This document shows, piece after piece, positions 23,519 to 41,384 of a DNA stretch of 64,000 nucleotides (position 1 is the first letter of the stretch; each line of letters starts with the position of its first letter). The stretch is from contig CATNEN010000029.1 in NCBI GenBank assembly GCA_950097015.1, positions 4,669,501-4,733,500 of the forward strand. Direction: 5' to 3'. The DNA comes from Macrostomum hystrix. Its lineage: Eukaryota > Platyhelminthes > Macrostomidae. A model generated the notes under the pieces. That model did no database searches and was not told the DNA's origin. It was given only the letters and a program-made list of their open reading frames with translations. Position numbers and translations under genes: made by a program.

Positions 23519-26500
23519 ATGGCAGACCACGAAGCGAATAAGCAGCAGACTGGCTGCTCAGAAGACGAAGAAGAGAAAGAGATTAGCACAGCTGAGCGAT
23601 TTCGCATTGAGCAATTTCGACGAGTAAAAGCAAGGACAAAATCAACAGCAACGAGGACGCGCAACAAACTCGTACTGTTGCTACAGAGCGAAGCAGATCA
23701 CAACTCCATCCAGCAGGCCTGCGAGGCAGCGACAATTGCACATGACGACTGCGTGAAAACGCTTGAGGCATTCTACGACGAGCTGCTTCAACAAGAAGCG
23801 ACAGAAGAAGTTCGAAACAACCTGCTTGACGAGTTAGATCAAGTGGATCAACAATTTCACGACGCAATGAAATGCATCACCCAGTTCGTCTCTGCGCAGC
23901 AGGCGGCGACTGCCACGACTGCCGCGACTGCGGCGACTGCCACGACTGCGACGACTGCCGCGACTGTGGCGACTGCCGCGACTGCGGCGACTGCCGCGAC
24001 TGCGGCGACTGCCGCGACTGCGGCGACTGCCGCGACTGCGGCGACTGCCGCGACTGCGGCGACTGCCGCGACTGCGGCGACTGCCGCGACTGCGGCGACT
24101 GCCGCGACTGCGGCGACTGCCGCGACTGCCGCGACTGCGTCGACTGCCACGACTGCGGCGACTGCCGCAACTGCTTTTCCGGTAATGATCGCAAGCAGCA
24201 GCATCGAAGGCTCGGTGAGTGAAGAATGTAGGTCTCAGATTAGCAGCAGTGAAGCAGCGCTAGCCAAAGATCTCTGGAAGATGCTTCGGCGAGTAGAGAT
24301 TCCGAAGTTTGCTGGCGACAAGCAACAATACGAATCGTGGAAAGCTGCGTTTACTGCCTGCATTGACCGAGCCCCTGCTACGCCCGAGTTTAAGTTATTG
24401 CAACTCCGACAATATCTTCAAGGACCAGCACTGAAACTTGTCGAACATCTGGGCCATTCCGCCGCTGCCTACGAAGCCGCCAAGGACCGGCTGGAACGCG
24501 AATTCGGAGGTAGCCGCCGAAGAATTGCGCTGTACCTTGAAGAACTTGATAGCTTTCCACCTATCCGCACGTCAAATACAAAGGAACTTAAGCAATTTTC
24601 AAATTTGCTAGATGTAGCGGTAGTAAATCTCGAAGAGTCCGGCAAAGTCTCGGAACTGACGGATGGTTTGCTGTATGCGAAGCTGCAAAAGAAGCTCCCG
24701 GAGCAGATGGTAGCGCGCTACCGGCGTTGGCTTTTTGAAGGACATCGACCAGAGAGCGTAAAGATGTTGCGCGAGTGGGTGTTGTTAGAAGCCGCATTTC
24801 AGACAGAAGCCATGGAAATCGTGCACGGAGTGGCGAGTGAGGAAAGGTTCAAGAAGGAGACGCGATCGAAAACGTTCCTCATAAATCAGCAACAAACACC
24901 GCTGTCGAAAACCTGCACGATGTGTCAGGATCACCACGAATTGTGGAAGTGTGCCACCTTTAGACAGCTGTCAATCGAAAACCGCTGGAAAGCTGCCCAA
25001 GATGCCAGAGCCTGTTTTCGCTGTCTAGATCGCGGTCATGCTGCGCGGATGTGCCGACATGGGCGCCGATGTGGAATCAATGATTGTGGGAATTTGCACC
25101 ACCGCTTGCTGCACAGCAACACGACGATGAAAGCGGAGTCAAAGACGAAGGTGGCGGCAGAAGCCACTCGAAAGAACGCTGACCCGGTGCCGCGAGGAGC
25201 TGTGACAATGATGACCAGACAGGAAGGAGCGATGTCGCTACGAACAGTTCCGGTGATTCTCAAATCGGGCAACCGTTCAGTGAAAGTGAACGCGCTGTTA
25301 GACGATGCTAGCACAAGGACCTATGTGAACGCGGAGATTGCCGAAGCGCTGGGTTTGGAAGGCAAGATAGAGAGAGTGAAAGTGAACGTTTTGAACGGTC
25401 AGACTGAAACATTCTTGACGGCTCCTGTAACGATGACGCTAGAAAGTGTAGATGGGAGACTGAAGCGACAGATAACGGCGTTCACCACGGATAGCGTCAC
25501 AGGGAAACTGAAAGCCACGGATTGGCAGACGATGGCGACTGATAGGGAACACCTAGAACGAATTCCGTTTCCTCAGCTCCACGCGCCGCATCTCATCGAC
25601 CTTCTAATAGGAGTGGATCACGCAGAGCTACACGTATCCTATCGCGAGGTCCGTGGTGGACCCGGTGAGCCGCAGGCGCGTTTGACACCACTCGGATGGA
25701 CTGGTGTGGGTCCAGCGGCGCAGCAGCAGCATCAGACGAACTTAGCCAGCACATTTCTGTGCATCGCCAATGACGAGCTGCTGTCACCAGTGCTGCGCAA
25801 ATTCTGGGAGGTCGAAGAAGTCCGGCCAGAAAAGGATCAAAATTGGACAGCAGATGAGCAAGCGGCAGTTGATCAAGCAAAGTCTACGATAAAGCACATT
25901 AACGGCCGTTACCAGGTGGGAATTCCATGGAGGCCAAAAGCACAAATCCGCTTGAACAACTATGACATGGCGATTAAGCGGCTGAGCAACACGGAGAGCC
26001 GGTTAAAGAAAGATCTGGAGGTGGCCAAGCAGTATCAGACATGCATAGAGCGATATGAAAAGCAAGGCTATATTCGGCGAATCAAAGAAGATGAGTTCTC
26101 TGCTAGAAGATGCTTCCTGCCGCACTTCCCGATTGTCAGGCCCGACAAGTTGACGACAAAGGTTCGAATCGTCTTCGACGCTGCGGCGGGGGGAGACAAA
26201 AGCTCGCTCAACTCGCTGATTCTCCCAGGGCCGAAGCTTCAGCGAGAGTTGTTCGACGTGCTACTTCGCTTCAGGAGACATGCGGTCGCGGTGGCTTGTG
26301 ACATCTCCGAGATGTACCTCCAGATAGAAATGGCACCTGAAGACCGGCCAGCGCATAGTTTTCTATGGCGTGAAATGGACACAAACAAGCCGATCCAGAT
26401 GTTTGAGTTCAACCGCTTGGTCTTCGGAAACTCTAGTTCGCCATTTTTGGCCCAGTTCGTAGTCCGTGAGCACGCAGAACGGCTGAAAGAAGAGCTGCCA

Positions 26501-29113
26501 TCAGCGGCAGACACCGTTCTAAACTCTACCTACATGGACGATTGTTTGGACTCGGTTGCGTCGGAAGCTGAGGCGATCCAGCTGTTTCAGGAGTTAAAGA
26601 CACTCTGGGAGCGTGCAGGCATGCATCCGCGGAAGTGGATGTCCAATTCGCGAGAACTGTTGAGCAGAGTACCCCCAGCAGATAGGGTAGCCGAAGTAAC
26701 TCTGGAAGGGACGCCGATGCCATCCGTCAAGACACTCGGTGTCGCATGGAGAAGTGACCAAGACGAGTTCACCTTTAAGTCCGACCATACCCGGAAAGTA
26801 GCGACAACAAAACGAGAGTTGCTGAAGACTCTAGCATCCGTATTCGACCCGCTAGGATTTATTGCACCAGTCACAGTGGAGGCAAAAATCCTGCTCCAAG
26901 ATCTTTGGTGTAGTGGGCAAGAGTGGGATGAAAAGCCGGAGCCAGAGTTACAGGCAAAAATAACGAGATGGTGCGAAGAGCTACGAGAATTGGAACAGAT
27001 CCGGGTCAACCGCTGCCTGCAAGTGTCATCAGAAACGACATCTGCCGTACATGTCTTCGTGGATGCATCAGAAAAGGCGTACGGTGCTGTCAGTTTCTTA
27101 AGATGCGTTGACAACGGGACTGTAAAGTCAGTCAGCCTGGTAGCAGCCAAGTCTCGAGTAGCACCGGTGGCCACTGTCAGCATTCCCCGCCTCGAGCTCA
27201 TGGCCGCTGTGCTGGGAGCTCAATTGGCCGTCAAGATTGCAGCAGTACTGAAGAAAGACATCCGAGAATTTCTATTCTGGTCGGACAGCCTGAACGTTTT
27301 GTACTGGGTGAGAGGAAAAGGACGTTTCTTCAAGCCGTTTGTCGCTAACCGCATCGGAGAGATCCAGTCCATCACGGACCCAGACCAGTGGAGATATGTA
27401 CCGACCGAAGTCAATCCGGCTGATGCGCTGTCCCGAGGAATTTCAGTGAAGCAGCTGATGGAGACGGAAAGCTGGTGGCATGGACCAAGTTTTTTGCAAC
27501 TGGAAGAGCGTGACTGGCCGGAGAAGGTGCTGGAAAAGCCAAAAGATGTGGAAGAAAAGCGGGCGAGTGTTCGAAGTACGTTCGTCGGCATCCTGGAGGA
27601 ACCCGCGGCCGCGGTAGGTCGTCTAGACCCGACAAGATTCTCCAGCTGGTTGAGACTCGTCCGGGTCCACGCCTGGGTCGCTCGATTCGCTAACAACTGT
27701 CGGCTGCCTCCAGAGGACAGAGTGCACGGTGAACTACTTCCAACCGAGTTCGAAGAGGCTGAGAATCGAATTATCAAGGAAGCTCAGACGGAGGGCTTCA
27801 GTGGTGAAATTCAAGGGCTAAAGAAAGGCAAGCAACTGTCGGCCCATAGTCCGTTGAGCGCGCTTAAGCCTAAACTAGACGAAGATGGCTTGATCAGGGC
27901 GGATAGCCGGTTGCAGTTTGCTGAGATTCTGCCGTTTAGTGCTCGAGTGCCGATCATCTTACCGCGGCAACATCCGGTGACAAGGCTGATTGTCAAGTTC
28001 TATCATGAGCGGGCTCATCATTCAGGCACAAATCAAACGCTGGCGAGTCTTTCGAGTCGGTTCTGGATCATCGGAGCCCGCGAAGCCATCAGAGAATCGG
28101 AAATCTCGTGTTTCGAGTGCAAACGTAGAAAGGCCAAGCCGGCGACTCAAGTGATGGCACCGCTGCCAGAGAGCCGCTTCAAAGAACCGCTCAAGGCATT
28201 TATCCGCGTGTCCGTGGATTTTGGCGGACCATTCTTGACCAAGCAAGGGCGTGGAAAGGTTAGACAGAAGCGCTATCTTGCACTTTTTACATGCATGGCA
28301 ACTCGAGCAGTGCACTTAGAGATGGCCTACAGCCTAGACACCAGTTCGTTCTTGAATGCACTCTCGCGGATGATCAGTCGTCGAGGCCGCATCCTGGAGA
28401 TCTATTCGGATAACGGGACCAATTTTGTCGGCGCAGAGCGTGAGCTCCGAGAGTTAGTCAGCTCCATCGACCAGAGCGAGCTTCAGCGGAGCACAGCTCA
28501 TGAGCAGGTGCGGTGGCATTTTAACCCACCAGCAGCGCCGCACTTTGGAGGAGTCCACGAAAGCATGATCAAGTCGGCAAAGAAGGCGATTCAGGCGATT
28601 CTGAAAAATGCGGAAGTCAGCGACGAGGAGTTGGTCACGGCTTTCAATGCAGCGGAGTCGCTGCTCAATTCGAGACCGTTGACCTATCAGTCGGCGCACC
28701 CAAGTGATGACGTAGCCCTGACCCCAGGTCATTTCATCTATGGGCAAATCGGAGGTCAGTTGGCACCAGAAGTGGAGCAGGCTGACGCTTTCAATCCGAC
28801 TAAGAGGTGGCGCCATGTCCAACGATTAATGACGGCCTTCTGGCACCGGTGGATCCGCGAGTGGCTACCATCGCTGGGAGCCAGGACCAAATGGCGTCGT
28901 GAGCAACCAGATTTACAGCCAGGTGATGTGGTACTGCACGTTACGCCTGAAAGTCCGCGAGGTCATTGGCCATTGGCGAAGGTTGTGGATGTCTATCCAG
29001 GCAAGGACGGACGAGTGCGAGTGGCAAAAGTGCAGCTGGCTGGCAAGTTGTTCGTAAGGCCGATTGCGAGGCTGTGTCCGCTAGTCACGAAGGGAGGATT
29101 GAAGTCGGACTAG
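23519..29113 (+). CDS. gag-pol: Gag-Pol polyprotein of the BEL/Pao element
   Basis: One uninterrupted frame of 1864 residues provides structural and replication functions for the retrotransposon. The ATG at 23519 is the first after the primer site. Order by approximate residue: charged N-terminus; Ala-Thr repeat 130-219; DUF1759-type gag region from about 260; Cys/His knuckles 465-535 (CxxC and HxxxxC patterns); aspartic protease with DDAST near 594; reverse transcriptase from about 880 with YMDD near 1004; RNase H with VDAS near 1180; integrase His/Cys finger about 1494-1534, then catalytic Asp in SVDFGG near 1564, Asp in SDNGTNF near 1630 and Glu in GGVHES near 1680; a DUF5641-type C-terminus from about 1760. 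All catalytic motifs look intact, so the copy may be recently active. No separate gag frame or env is present. Confidence 0.97.
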   Translation: MADHEANKQQTGCSEDEEEKEISTAERFRIEQFRRVKARTKSTATRTRNKLVLLLQSEADHNSIQQACEAATIAHDDCVKTLEAFYDELLQQEATEEVRNNLLDELDQVDQQFHDAMKCITQFVSAQQAATATTAATAATATTATTAATVATAATAATAATAATAATAATAATAATAATAATAATAATAATAATAATAATAATAATASTATTAATAATAFPVMIASSSIEGSVSEECRSQISSSEAALAKDLWKMLRRVEIPKFAGDKQQYESWKAAFTACIDRAPATPEFKLLQLRQYLQGPALKLVEHLGHSAAAYEAAKDRLEREFGGSRRRIALYLEELDSFPPIRTSNTKELKQFSNLLDVAVVNLEESGKVSELTDGLLYAKLQKKLPEQMVARYRRWLFEGHRPESVKMLREWVLLEAAFQTEAMEIVHGVASEERFKKETRSKTFLINQQQTPLSKTCTMCQDHHELWKCATFRQLSIENRWKAAQDARACFRCLDRGHAARMCRHGRRCGINDCGNLHHRLLHSNTTMKAESKTKVAAEATRKNADPVPRGAVTMMTRQEGAMSLRTVPVILKSGNRSVKVNALLDDASTRTYVNAEIAEALGLEGKIERVKVNVLNGQTETFLTAPVTMTLESVDGRLKRQITAFTTDSVTGKLKATDWQTMATDREHLERIPFPQLHAPHLIDLLIGVDHAELHVSYREVRGGPGEPQARLTPLGWTGVGPAAQQQHQTNLASTFLCIANDELLSPVLRKFWEVEEVRPEKDQNWTADEQAAVDQAKSTIKHINGRYQVGIPWRPKAQIRLNNYDMAIKRLSNTESRLKKDLEVAKQYQTCIERYEKQGYIRRIKEDEFSARRCFLPHFPIVRPDKLTTKVRIVFDAAAGGDKSSLNSLILPGPKLQRELFDVLLRFRRHAVAVACDISEMYLQIEMAPEDRPAHSFLWREMDTNKPIQMFEFNRLVFGNSSSPFLAQFVVREHAERLKEELPSAADTVLNSTYMDDCLDSVASEAEAIQLFQELKTLWERAGMHPRKWMSNSRELLSRVPPADRVAEVTLEGTPMPSVKTLGVAWRSDQDEFTFKSDHTRKVATTKRELLKTLASVFDPLGFIAPVTVEAKILLQDLWCSGQEWDEKPEPELQAKITRWCEELRELEQIRVNRCLQVSSETTSAVHVFVDASEKAYGAVSFLRCVDNGTVKSVSLVAAKSRVAPVATVSIPRLELMAAVLGAQLAVKIAAVLKKDIREFLFWSDSLNVLYWVRGKGRFFKPFVANRIGEIQSITDPDQWRYVPTEVNPADALSRGISVKQLMETESWWHGPSFLQLEERDWPEKVLEKPKDVEEKRASVRSTFVGILEEPAAAVGRLDPTRFSSWLRLVRVHAWVARFANNCRLPPEDRVHGELLPTEFEEAENRIIKEAQTEGFSGEIQGLKKGKQLSAHSPLSALKPKLDEDGLIRADSRLQFAEILPFSARVPIILPRQHPVTRLIVKFYHERAHHSGTNQTLASLSSRFWIIGAREAIRESEISCFECKRRKAKPATQVMAPLPESRFKEPLKAFIRVSVDFGGPFLTKQGRGKVRQKRYLALFTCMATRAVHLEMAYSLDTSSFLNALSRMISRRGRILEIYSDNGTNFVGAERELRELVSSIDQSELQRSTAHEQVRWHFNPPAAPHFGGVHESMIKSAKKAIQAILKNAEVSDEELVTAFNAAESLLNSRPLTYQSAHPSDDVALTPGHFIYGQIGGQLAPEVEQADAFNPTKRWRHVQRLMTAFWHRWIREWLPSLGARTKWRREQPDLQPGDVVLHVTPESPRGHWPLAKVVDVYPGKDGRVRVAKVQLAGKLFVRPIARLCPLVTKGGLKSD
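23905..24175 (+). repeat. 18-bp coding microsatellite in gag
   Basis: About 15 units of actgccgcgactgcggcg and variants encode an Ala-Ala-Thr repeat within Gag. The same bases are open in other frames (Cys-Asp-rich on plus, Ala-Val and Gln-Ser-rich on minus), which are shadows. Confidence 0.95.
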
Positions 29114-29595
29114 TGGAGTGTGTGAAGTAAGTTAACTGAGTTTCTGAGGACATGTCGTCGGTTTATGTGTGTTGGACATCATTTTGTGTTACATGCGTTG
29201 CTTTGCGTTAAGTTGCTTCATTATAAGAGTTTGGTGGTGGGAATTTGCTATAGTTGTATGTTTAATTTTCTTTCTTTCCTTATTTTTTAATTTAAATTTC
29301 CTTCCCTGCGCACAGTTGCCGTTTGAGTTAAGTGTGTTTACTTCGTACGCTGCGTTCTTGGTGAGTTTGTATGCGCAATAGATGTGTTATTAGTTCGTGC
29401 TCCATCACCTATAATTATATTAACCATTGATTTCGCACATTATGATTTGAGAGTCGTACTAGTTTATGCGGTTTAGTTTTGTTTTGTTGTAATTCAAAGG
29501 TAATTTTCAGCGTTGTTTATGCAGTTTTCGACTAGTTTGGATTATGTTCATTTAGGGTGAGTCATTGGCATGTGCTCATGCCAAGAAGGGAGGTA
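29114..29595 (+). other. 3' untranslated part of the BEL/Pao element
   Basis: Non-coding T-rich sequence between the pol stop and the 3' LTR, ending in a purine-rich aagaagggaggta (29583-29595) that is the likely polypurine tract priming plus-strand synthesis. Confidence 0.75.
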
Positions 29596-29942
29596 TGGTT
29601 GAGAGGCCTGAGTAGTTTATTAATTCTAATTATTTTGGTTGCATTCATATATTGTATTTTCAGTCTAGAAGTGCTCTAAGCTGACAGCCAATCAGCGTGC
29701 TTCAAGCGTCACAGTAATTTTTCTAACCCAAGCCCCAGTCAGTGTGCATCTATCGGCACCGTACAATACTTCGTGTTGCTAGTACTTTTCTCACCCCCAG
29801 TCACCACCTCAATGCAAAATAAAAATAAATATTACTGCGGAGCTAGAGCGCAGAGGTCGTACCGGTAGTACTCATACCTTGTTATGCGATAAAACGCCGC
29901 TGTCAAATCATTGTCCTTCTTCGTTACTTGTTCACCGAAACA
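29596..29942 (+). repeat. 3' LTR of the BEL/Pao element
   Basis: It has the same 347-bp sequence as the 5' LTR by eye, and is followed by aagctc, matching the bases before the 5' LTR. Confidence 0.95.
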
Positions 29943-30065
29943 AAGCTCATTCATATTTAATAAAGCCTTAAACTCATGAACTCATGAGTCTGAACTTACA
30001 AAATATTTGGCTTATTCAGTAATTGTTTATATAAAGTGTGTGCTAACAATAGCTAGCATTAATAA

Positions 30066-34990
<4,925 letters not shown>

Positions 34991-35141
34991 CTGTCTTGGC
35001 CAGAGATAATGGCTGGCTCATTTCTGTGTCACACATTCCCGCTGCGATTATCGCTACGAACAATATGTTTTAGTCGTTTGTAAATTTGTTAATTTTCGTT
35101 TCCTAGTTTACTTCTCAGTTTTTTTCGGCGCTTATGCATTG

Positions 35142-35808
35142 CGTCATTCTCTAATTGATCAGTTATCTACGCTATGGCCATTCTCTGATTGGTCAGCTAT
35201 CTACGATATGGCCATTCTCTGATTGGTCAGTTATCTACGCTATGGCCATTCTCTGATTGGTCAGTTATCTACGCTATGGCCATTCTCTGATTGGTCAGTT
35301 ATCTACGCTATGGCCATTCTCTGATTGGTCAGTTATCTACGCTATGGCCATTCTCTGATTGGTCAGTTATCTACGCTATGGCCATTCTCTGATTGGTCAG
35401 TTATCTACGCTATGGCCATTCTCTGATTGGTCAGGTATCTACGCTATGGCCATTCTCTGATTGATCAGTTATCTACGCTATGGCCATTCTCTGATTGGTC
35501 AGTTATCTACGCTATGGCCATTCTCTGATTGGTCAGTTATCTACGCTATGGCCATTCTCTGATTTGTCAGTTATCTACGCTATGGCCATTCTCTGATTGG
35601 TCAGTTATCTACGCTATGGCCATTCTCTGATTGGTCAGTTATCTACGCTATGGCCATTCTCTGATTGGTCAGTTATCTACGCTATGGCCATTCTCTGATT
35701 GGTCAGTTATCTACGCTATGGCCATTCTCTGATTGGTCAGTTATCTACGCTATGGCCATTCTCTGATTTGTCAGTTATCTACGCTATGGCCATTCTCTAA
35801 TTGGTCAA
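35142..35808. repeat. 34-bp minisatellite
   Basis: About 20 very uniform copies of a unit containing tatctacgctatggccattc and tctgattggtcagt, lying 150 bp downstream of the nuclear receptor stop codon. Confidence 0.97.
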
Positions 35809-37020
35809 TAAGCCATAGTTGTTTTACATAGAAAACAAAATTATTTTTTCAAGATAGAAGTGAATTGTCTAAACGTTATATTTTCTGTGTTAGTTTACTA
35901 TTTCGTAGGTTATCTATTGCCATTGCTGAAACTTTTGTTTTCTATCGATTGCCACTTCAAGAAAGAATCATCGCTGATGTAGTTTTTTGTTTATGCAATT
36001 TCATTTTGAAGGCTACGAGTTTCTTATTGTGACTAACTTATTCTATCCCACCTACAGACAAGATTATTATAAACGCCATTTTTACAGCTAGCTAATAACA
36101 TGTTTCGTTCAGAATTCCCCAAATCCACAAGCTAGTTTTTAATCTAATCGGAAGGATATATAATCAAAGAGCTAAGAATGGAGGATAGAACAGATGGTGG
36201 ATTAGAAGGAACTGATCTTGTATAAGATTGGGATTTATTCAGGTTAGTAGCAGATAGGAAAACTATTACACGATTGTCACGTATTATTATGCCTGCTATA
36301 TATATTTCTTCTCCATGATAGGGTAGGATTCATCGATGCTATAGAAGTAGATTAACTTAGTCAGGGAATCACTATAATGATATTCTAGTTAGCCTTTTCT
36401 TCTTAAAATCATTTACATTAATTTATTGTTCTTTAAATCATTGGAGAGTTTAAAAGTTACATTTATTGTATTTTAGTAGTGACTCCCCACCCACCAAAGC
36501 TATCAGCTGATCAGTATCTCATGCTCCAATGATCCACTTTAATCCCTTGCATATTGTTCCTAAGCTTTCTATTTTTCGTCTTAAATAGGTGTTAAAAGTT
36601 TCCTGTTTGTGATCTCCGCTGCTGTAAGTTATTTATTGTTTTGCAGAAACCATAATACATTGTTTTGTTAATTTATTAATCAATAGATTTTCTTTCATAT
36701 TTTATATGCTTACTATCTTTATATATATAGAAGATTTTTTTCTCTCTTCTGAAAATATGATATTTAAATATTCATATAAGAGTATATGTATAGACTATTG
36801 AAAGTAGTACATAACAAGCACTAAACTCAAGCTTTTTTCTTCGATGTGTAAGATCATTATGTTCAGAACTGGAGCACCTTGATTTTACCTTTCACTACTA
36901 TATGCAGTGCATCGTCTAGTGCATCGCTGCTTTCCACTTTAGTGACTTCAAATAGTCAGTTTAGATTTCTCACTCTTACTACAGTTTGTCCGTGTGTGGG
37001 CTTTTCAATTCTATTCTATT
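35809..37020. other. AT-rich spacer
   Basis: Unique AT-rich sequence. No gene or mobile element is recognised. Confidence 0.4.
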
Positions 37021-38785
37021 CAATTCTCTCCCGTCTCACTCCCCCGTAACTCCCTCTCTGCCGTGTCTCACTCCCCCGTAACTCCCTCTCTCCCGTGTCT
37101 CACTCCCCCGTAACTCCCTCTCTCCCCTGTCTCACTCCCCCGTAACTCCCTCTCTCCCGTGTCTCACTCCCCCGTAACTCCCTCTCTCCCGTGTCTCACT
37201 CCCCCGTAACTCCCTCTCTCCCCTGTCTCACTCCCCAGTAACTCCCTCCCTCCCCTGTCTCACTCCCCCGTAACTCCCTCTCTCCCGTGTCTCACTCCCC
37301 CGTAACTCCCTCTCTCCCGTGTCTCACTCTCTCCCCTGTCTCACTCCCCCGTAACTCCCTCTCTCCCCTGTCTCACTCCCCCGTAACTCCCTCTCTCCCG
37401 TGTCTCACTCCCCCGTAACTCCCTCTCTCCCGTGTCTCACTCCCCCGTAACTCCCTCTCTCCCCTTTCTCACTCCCCCGTAACTCCCTCTCTCCCCTGTC
37501 TCACTCCCCCGTAACTCCCTCTCTCCCGTGTCTCACTCCCCCCGTAACTCCCTCTCTCCCGTGTCTCACTCCCCCGTAACTCCCTCTCTCCCCTGTCTCA
37601 CTCCCCAGTAACTCCCTCTCTCCCCTGTCTCACTCCCCCGTAACTCCCTCTCTCCCCTGTCTCACTCCCCCGTAACTCCCTCTCTCCCGTGTCTCACTCC
37701 CCCCGTAACTCCCTCTCTCCCGTGTCTCACTCCCCCGTAACTCCCTCTCTCCCCTGTCTCACTCCCCCGTAACTCCCTCTCTCCCCTGTCTCACTCCCCG
37801 TAACTCCCTCTCTCCCGTGTCTCACTCCCCCGTAACTCCCTCTCTCCCGTGTCTCACTCCCCCGTAACTCCCTCTCTCCCCTGTCTCACTCCCCAGTAAC
37901 TCCCTCCCTCCCCTGTCTCACTCCCCCGTAACTCCCTCTCTCCCGTGTCTCACTCCCCCGTAACTCCCTCTCTCCCGTGTCTCACTCTCTCCCCTGTCTC
38001 ACTCCCCCGTAACTCCCTCTCTCCCCTGTCTCACTCCCCCGTAACTCCCTCTCTCCCGTGTCTCACTCCCCCGTAACTCCCTCTCTCCCGTGTCTCACTC
38101 CCCCGTAACTCCCTCTCTCCCCTTTCTCACTCCCCCGTAACTCCCTCTCTCCCCTGTCTCACTCCCCCGTAACTCCCTCTCTCCCGTGTCTCACTCCCCC
38201 CGTAACTCCCTCTCTCCCGTGTCTCACTCCCCCGTAACTCCCTCTCTCCCCTGTCTCACTCCCCAGTAACTCCCTCTCTCCCCTGTCTCACTCCCCCGTA
38301 ACTCCCTCTCTCCCCTGTCTCACTCCCCCGTAACTCCCTCTCTCCCGTGTCTCACTCCCCCGTAACTCCCTCTCTCCCGTGTCTCACTCCCCCGTAACTC
38401 CCTCTCTCCCCTGTCTCACTCCCCCGTAACTCCCTCTCTCCCCTGTCTCACTCCCCGTAACTCCCTCTCTCCCCTGTCTCACTCCCCCGTAACTCCCTCT
38501 CTCCCGTGTCTCACTCCCCCGTAACTCCCTCTCTCCCCTGTCTCACTCCCCCGTAACTCCCTCTCTCCCCTGTCTCACTCCCCCGTAACTCCCTCTCTCC
38601 CCTGTCTCACTCCCCCGTAACTCCCTCTCTCCCGTGTCTCACTCCCCCGTAACTCCCTCTCTCCCCTGTCTCACTCCCCCGTAACTCCCTCTCTCCCCTG
38701 TCTCACTCCCCCGTAACTCCCTCTCTCCCCTGTCTCACTCCCCGTAACTCCCTCTCTCCCCTGTCTTACTCCCCCGCACCTCACT
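37021..38785. repeat. 32-bp polypyrimidine minisatellite, 1.76 kb
   Basis: About 55 copies of a unit joining ctcactcccccgtaactccc and tctctcccgtgt. The plus strand is almost free of G; the minus strand has three G-runs of 3-5 per unit. A variant segment (ccccagtaactccctccctc) near 37233 recurs near 37891, so about 658 bp were duplicated as a block. Confidence 0.97.
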
Positions 38786-39588
38786 GTCTCTCATATCTCA
38801 CCCCATCCCTTCTCCAGTTGTCCTCCACCCCTTTCTCTCACTTTGCTTCGTTCGTCCGTGGCCCTGCTGTTCTTATCTCCACAAAAATGATCCTGAACTT
38901 TTCCAAACGCAAATTTTATCAAATCTTTTTATCGATATATATTATCTTTCTTTTGCTATTCATTTCTAAGTGAAAACACGTGCAAAGATAATTTAATTTC
39001 AACATCATGACCACATTGTGAGTGTATTTTTCGTATTTTAAGTTTCCCTTTTGCTATCATGATTACTAAATTCAAATGCTGCTAACAAATAGTTATATCT
39101 ATTGTTCGTCTCTGTTTTATATTTCTGATTTCTTATTTCGTGTATTTCTTGTTGTTTTAAAGCTGTACAAATAAGAATTTTCATACATTTATTTTCTTCT
39201 GTTGTAACAAATAGCTAGAACTCTTTAGGTTTAGGCTATAGACAATATTGAATATCTGAATGGAATTTACAGACAAAACTGAAATCTTTCAGGAAAACAT
39301 TATTTGATCTTTGGTGTTCTAGTTTATTATAAATTATCGTGCTATATTTTGTGTAATATAGATTATTTTATTTTAATCATTAATAATAAACTGTGTTGTT
39401 GCTCTGCGCCAAGTCTAGTTGTGTATCTATTTCTCTCTAAAAATGTAGCATTGTTTTTTGTTTTCGATACTGCTTTACAGCTGTATTGTCCTAGCATCTA
39501 GTTTTACACTTAGTAGAAATGGTACAGTGACGTTTTTATTAATTTTATGACTAAAATGGAATTAAGTAAATTGCTAATTTGGTCACGG
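38786..39588. other. AT-rich spacer
   Basis: Unique AT-rich sequence. A short frame near 39304 is hydrophobic by composition only. Confidence 0.4.
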
Positions 39589-40605
39589 TGGAGTTAAATG
39601 TATTGCTAGTCTATCCTGTATGGAATAGAGTGGATTGCTAATCTAACCTCCATGGAATAGAGTGGATTGCTAATCTAACCTCTATGGAATAGAGTGGATT
39701 GCTAGTCTATCCTGTATGGAATAGAGTGGATTGCTAATCCAGCCAGGATGGAATAGAGTGGATTGCTAATCTAACCTCTATGGAATAGAGTGGATTGCTA
39801 ATCTAACCTCTATGGAATAGAGTGGATTGCTAATCTAACCTCTATGGAATAGAGTGGATTGCTAATCTAACCTCTATGGAATAGAGTGGATTGCTAATCT
39901 AACCTCTATGGAATAGAGTGGATTGCTAATCTAGCCTGTATGGAATAGAGTGGATTGCTAATCCAGCCAGGATGGAATAGAGTGGATTGCTAATCTAGCC
40001 TGGATGGAATAGAGTGGATTGCTAATCTAACCTCTATGGAATAGAGTGGATTGCTAATCTAGCCTGGATGGAATAGAGTGGATTGCTAATCCAGCCTGGA
40101 TGGAATAGAGTGGATTGCTAATCCAGCCTGGATGGAATAGAGTGGATTGCTAATCTAGCCTGTATGGAATAGAGTGGATTGCTAATCCAGCCTGGATGGA
40201 ATAGAGTGGATTGCTAATCCAGCCTGGATGGAATAGAGTGGATTGCTAATCTAGCCTGTATGGAATAGAGTGGATTGCTAATCTAGCCTGTATGGAATAG
40301 AGTGGATTGCTAATCTAACATCTATGCAATAGAGTGGATTGCTAATCCAGCCTGGATGGAATAGAGTGGATTGCTAATCTAGCCTGTATGGAATAGAGTG
40401 GATTGCTAATCTAACATCTATGCAATAGAGTGGATTGCTAATCCAGCCTGGATGGAATAGAGTGGATTGCTAATCTAGCCTGTATGGAATAGAGTGGATT
40501 GCTAATCTAACATCTATGCAATAGAGTGGATTGCTAATCCAGCCTGGATGGAATAGAGTGGATTGCTAATCTAGCCTGGATGGAATTGAGTGGATTGCTA
40601 ATCTT
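39589..40605. repeat. 32-bp minisatellite with the TGGATTGCTAATCTA core
   Basis: About 31 copies of a unit joining tggaatagag, tggattgctaatcta and a variable acctcta, gcctgta or gcctgga end. The core is shared with the arrays at 4.2 and 32.9 kb, although the remainder of the unit differs. Confidence 0.97.
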
Positions 40606-41100
40606 CCCGTTATTAATTAATAAATAGACAACGCTTGATTGTATGTTTTTTCCACAGAGTAATGAATTGGGATGAGAATAATCTACACTTTGTTCACATT
40701 CCTAATAAATATATTAGCCTCGTCAGATTATTGCAAGTGAAATTCATCGCATCTGTACAGCCTAAATGATTATGTCGATGGCTCCGGCCCATCCAAGCCC
40801 GTTGAGTCCCGGGTTAAGGAATTCTCTCTCTGTAATGAAGGGAAATTTAATTATCTGTTCAAGCATTCGACACGCAAACAGTATCTACTAAACAATACTG
40901 CTCACTAGACTTGCCCCTAGGAGCTTCACAATCTCTTTCAAGCTTCTCTGTTTTGCTTAAGCAAAATCTTAAGAAAATGCTTGCAGAGTGAATCTTTGTG
41001 TGGGAGTTTCATCCCTAGGCTAATCCTCAGCTTTCTGTCCAGTTTTAAGGCTTCTTCTTAATCCTGTTTGTGTGCAAGAAGGCTTGAAGTGTGAACTATT
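40606..41100. other. Spacer
   Basis: Unique sequence between the 32-bp array and a SINE cluster. No gene is recognised. Confidence 0.35.
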
Positions 41101-41325
41101 GCGCGGCGCATGTTAAGGCTGCGCACGGCTGTTCAGTCCATGGACTGGGGAGACGCCACGCCCGCCCTCAATCAAGTCGGCTGATGCTGGTACCCAGCTG
41201 GCTGCACTGGAGCAATGGAAAGTAAAGCGTCTTGCTAAAGGACATATTGTTCCAGTCGGGAATCGAACCACCGACCTTTAGTTCATTTATCCGAACCCCC
41301 TGAAGCACTAGGCTACAATCCCCAT
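41101..41325 (-). mobile_element. SINE, family A
   Basis: On the minus strand: tagcctagtgcttcaggggg (A-box region), ggttcgattcccgactgg (B box), then tgtcctttagcaagac and the gtccatggactgaacag body. It matches the copies at 8541 and 58136. Confidence 0.8.
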
Positions 41326-41384
41326 TTTTACTATGCGCTAAAAAACATTATCACGCATAATAAAATAAATTTAGCCACTAGGAG

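Larger units (their letters stand above)
23148..29942 (+). mobile_element. Complete BEL/Pao LTR retrotransposon
   Basis: A full element: two 347-bp LTRs that look identical by eye, a primer-binding region, one gag-pol frame, and a purine-rich tract before the 3' LTR. It is flanked by aagctc at 23142-23147 and 29943-29948, a target duplication of 5-6 bp. Domain order protease, reverse transcriptase, RNase H, integrase with DUF1759, DUF1758 and DUF5641-type modules places it in BEL/Pao. No envelope-like frame follows. It sits 138 bp upstream of the nuclear receptor DNA-binding exon, in the same orientation. Confidence 0.96.
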
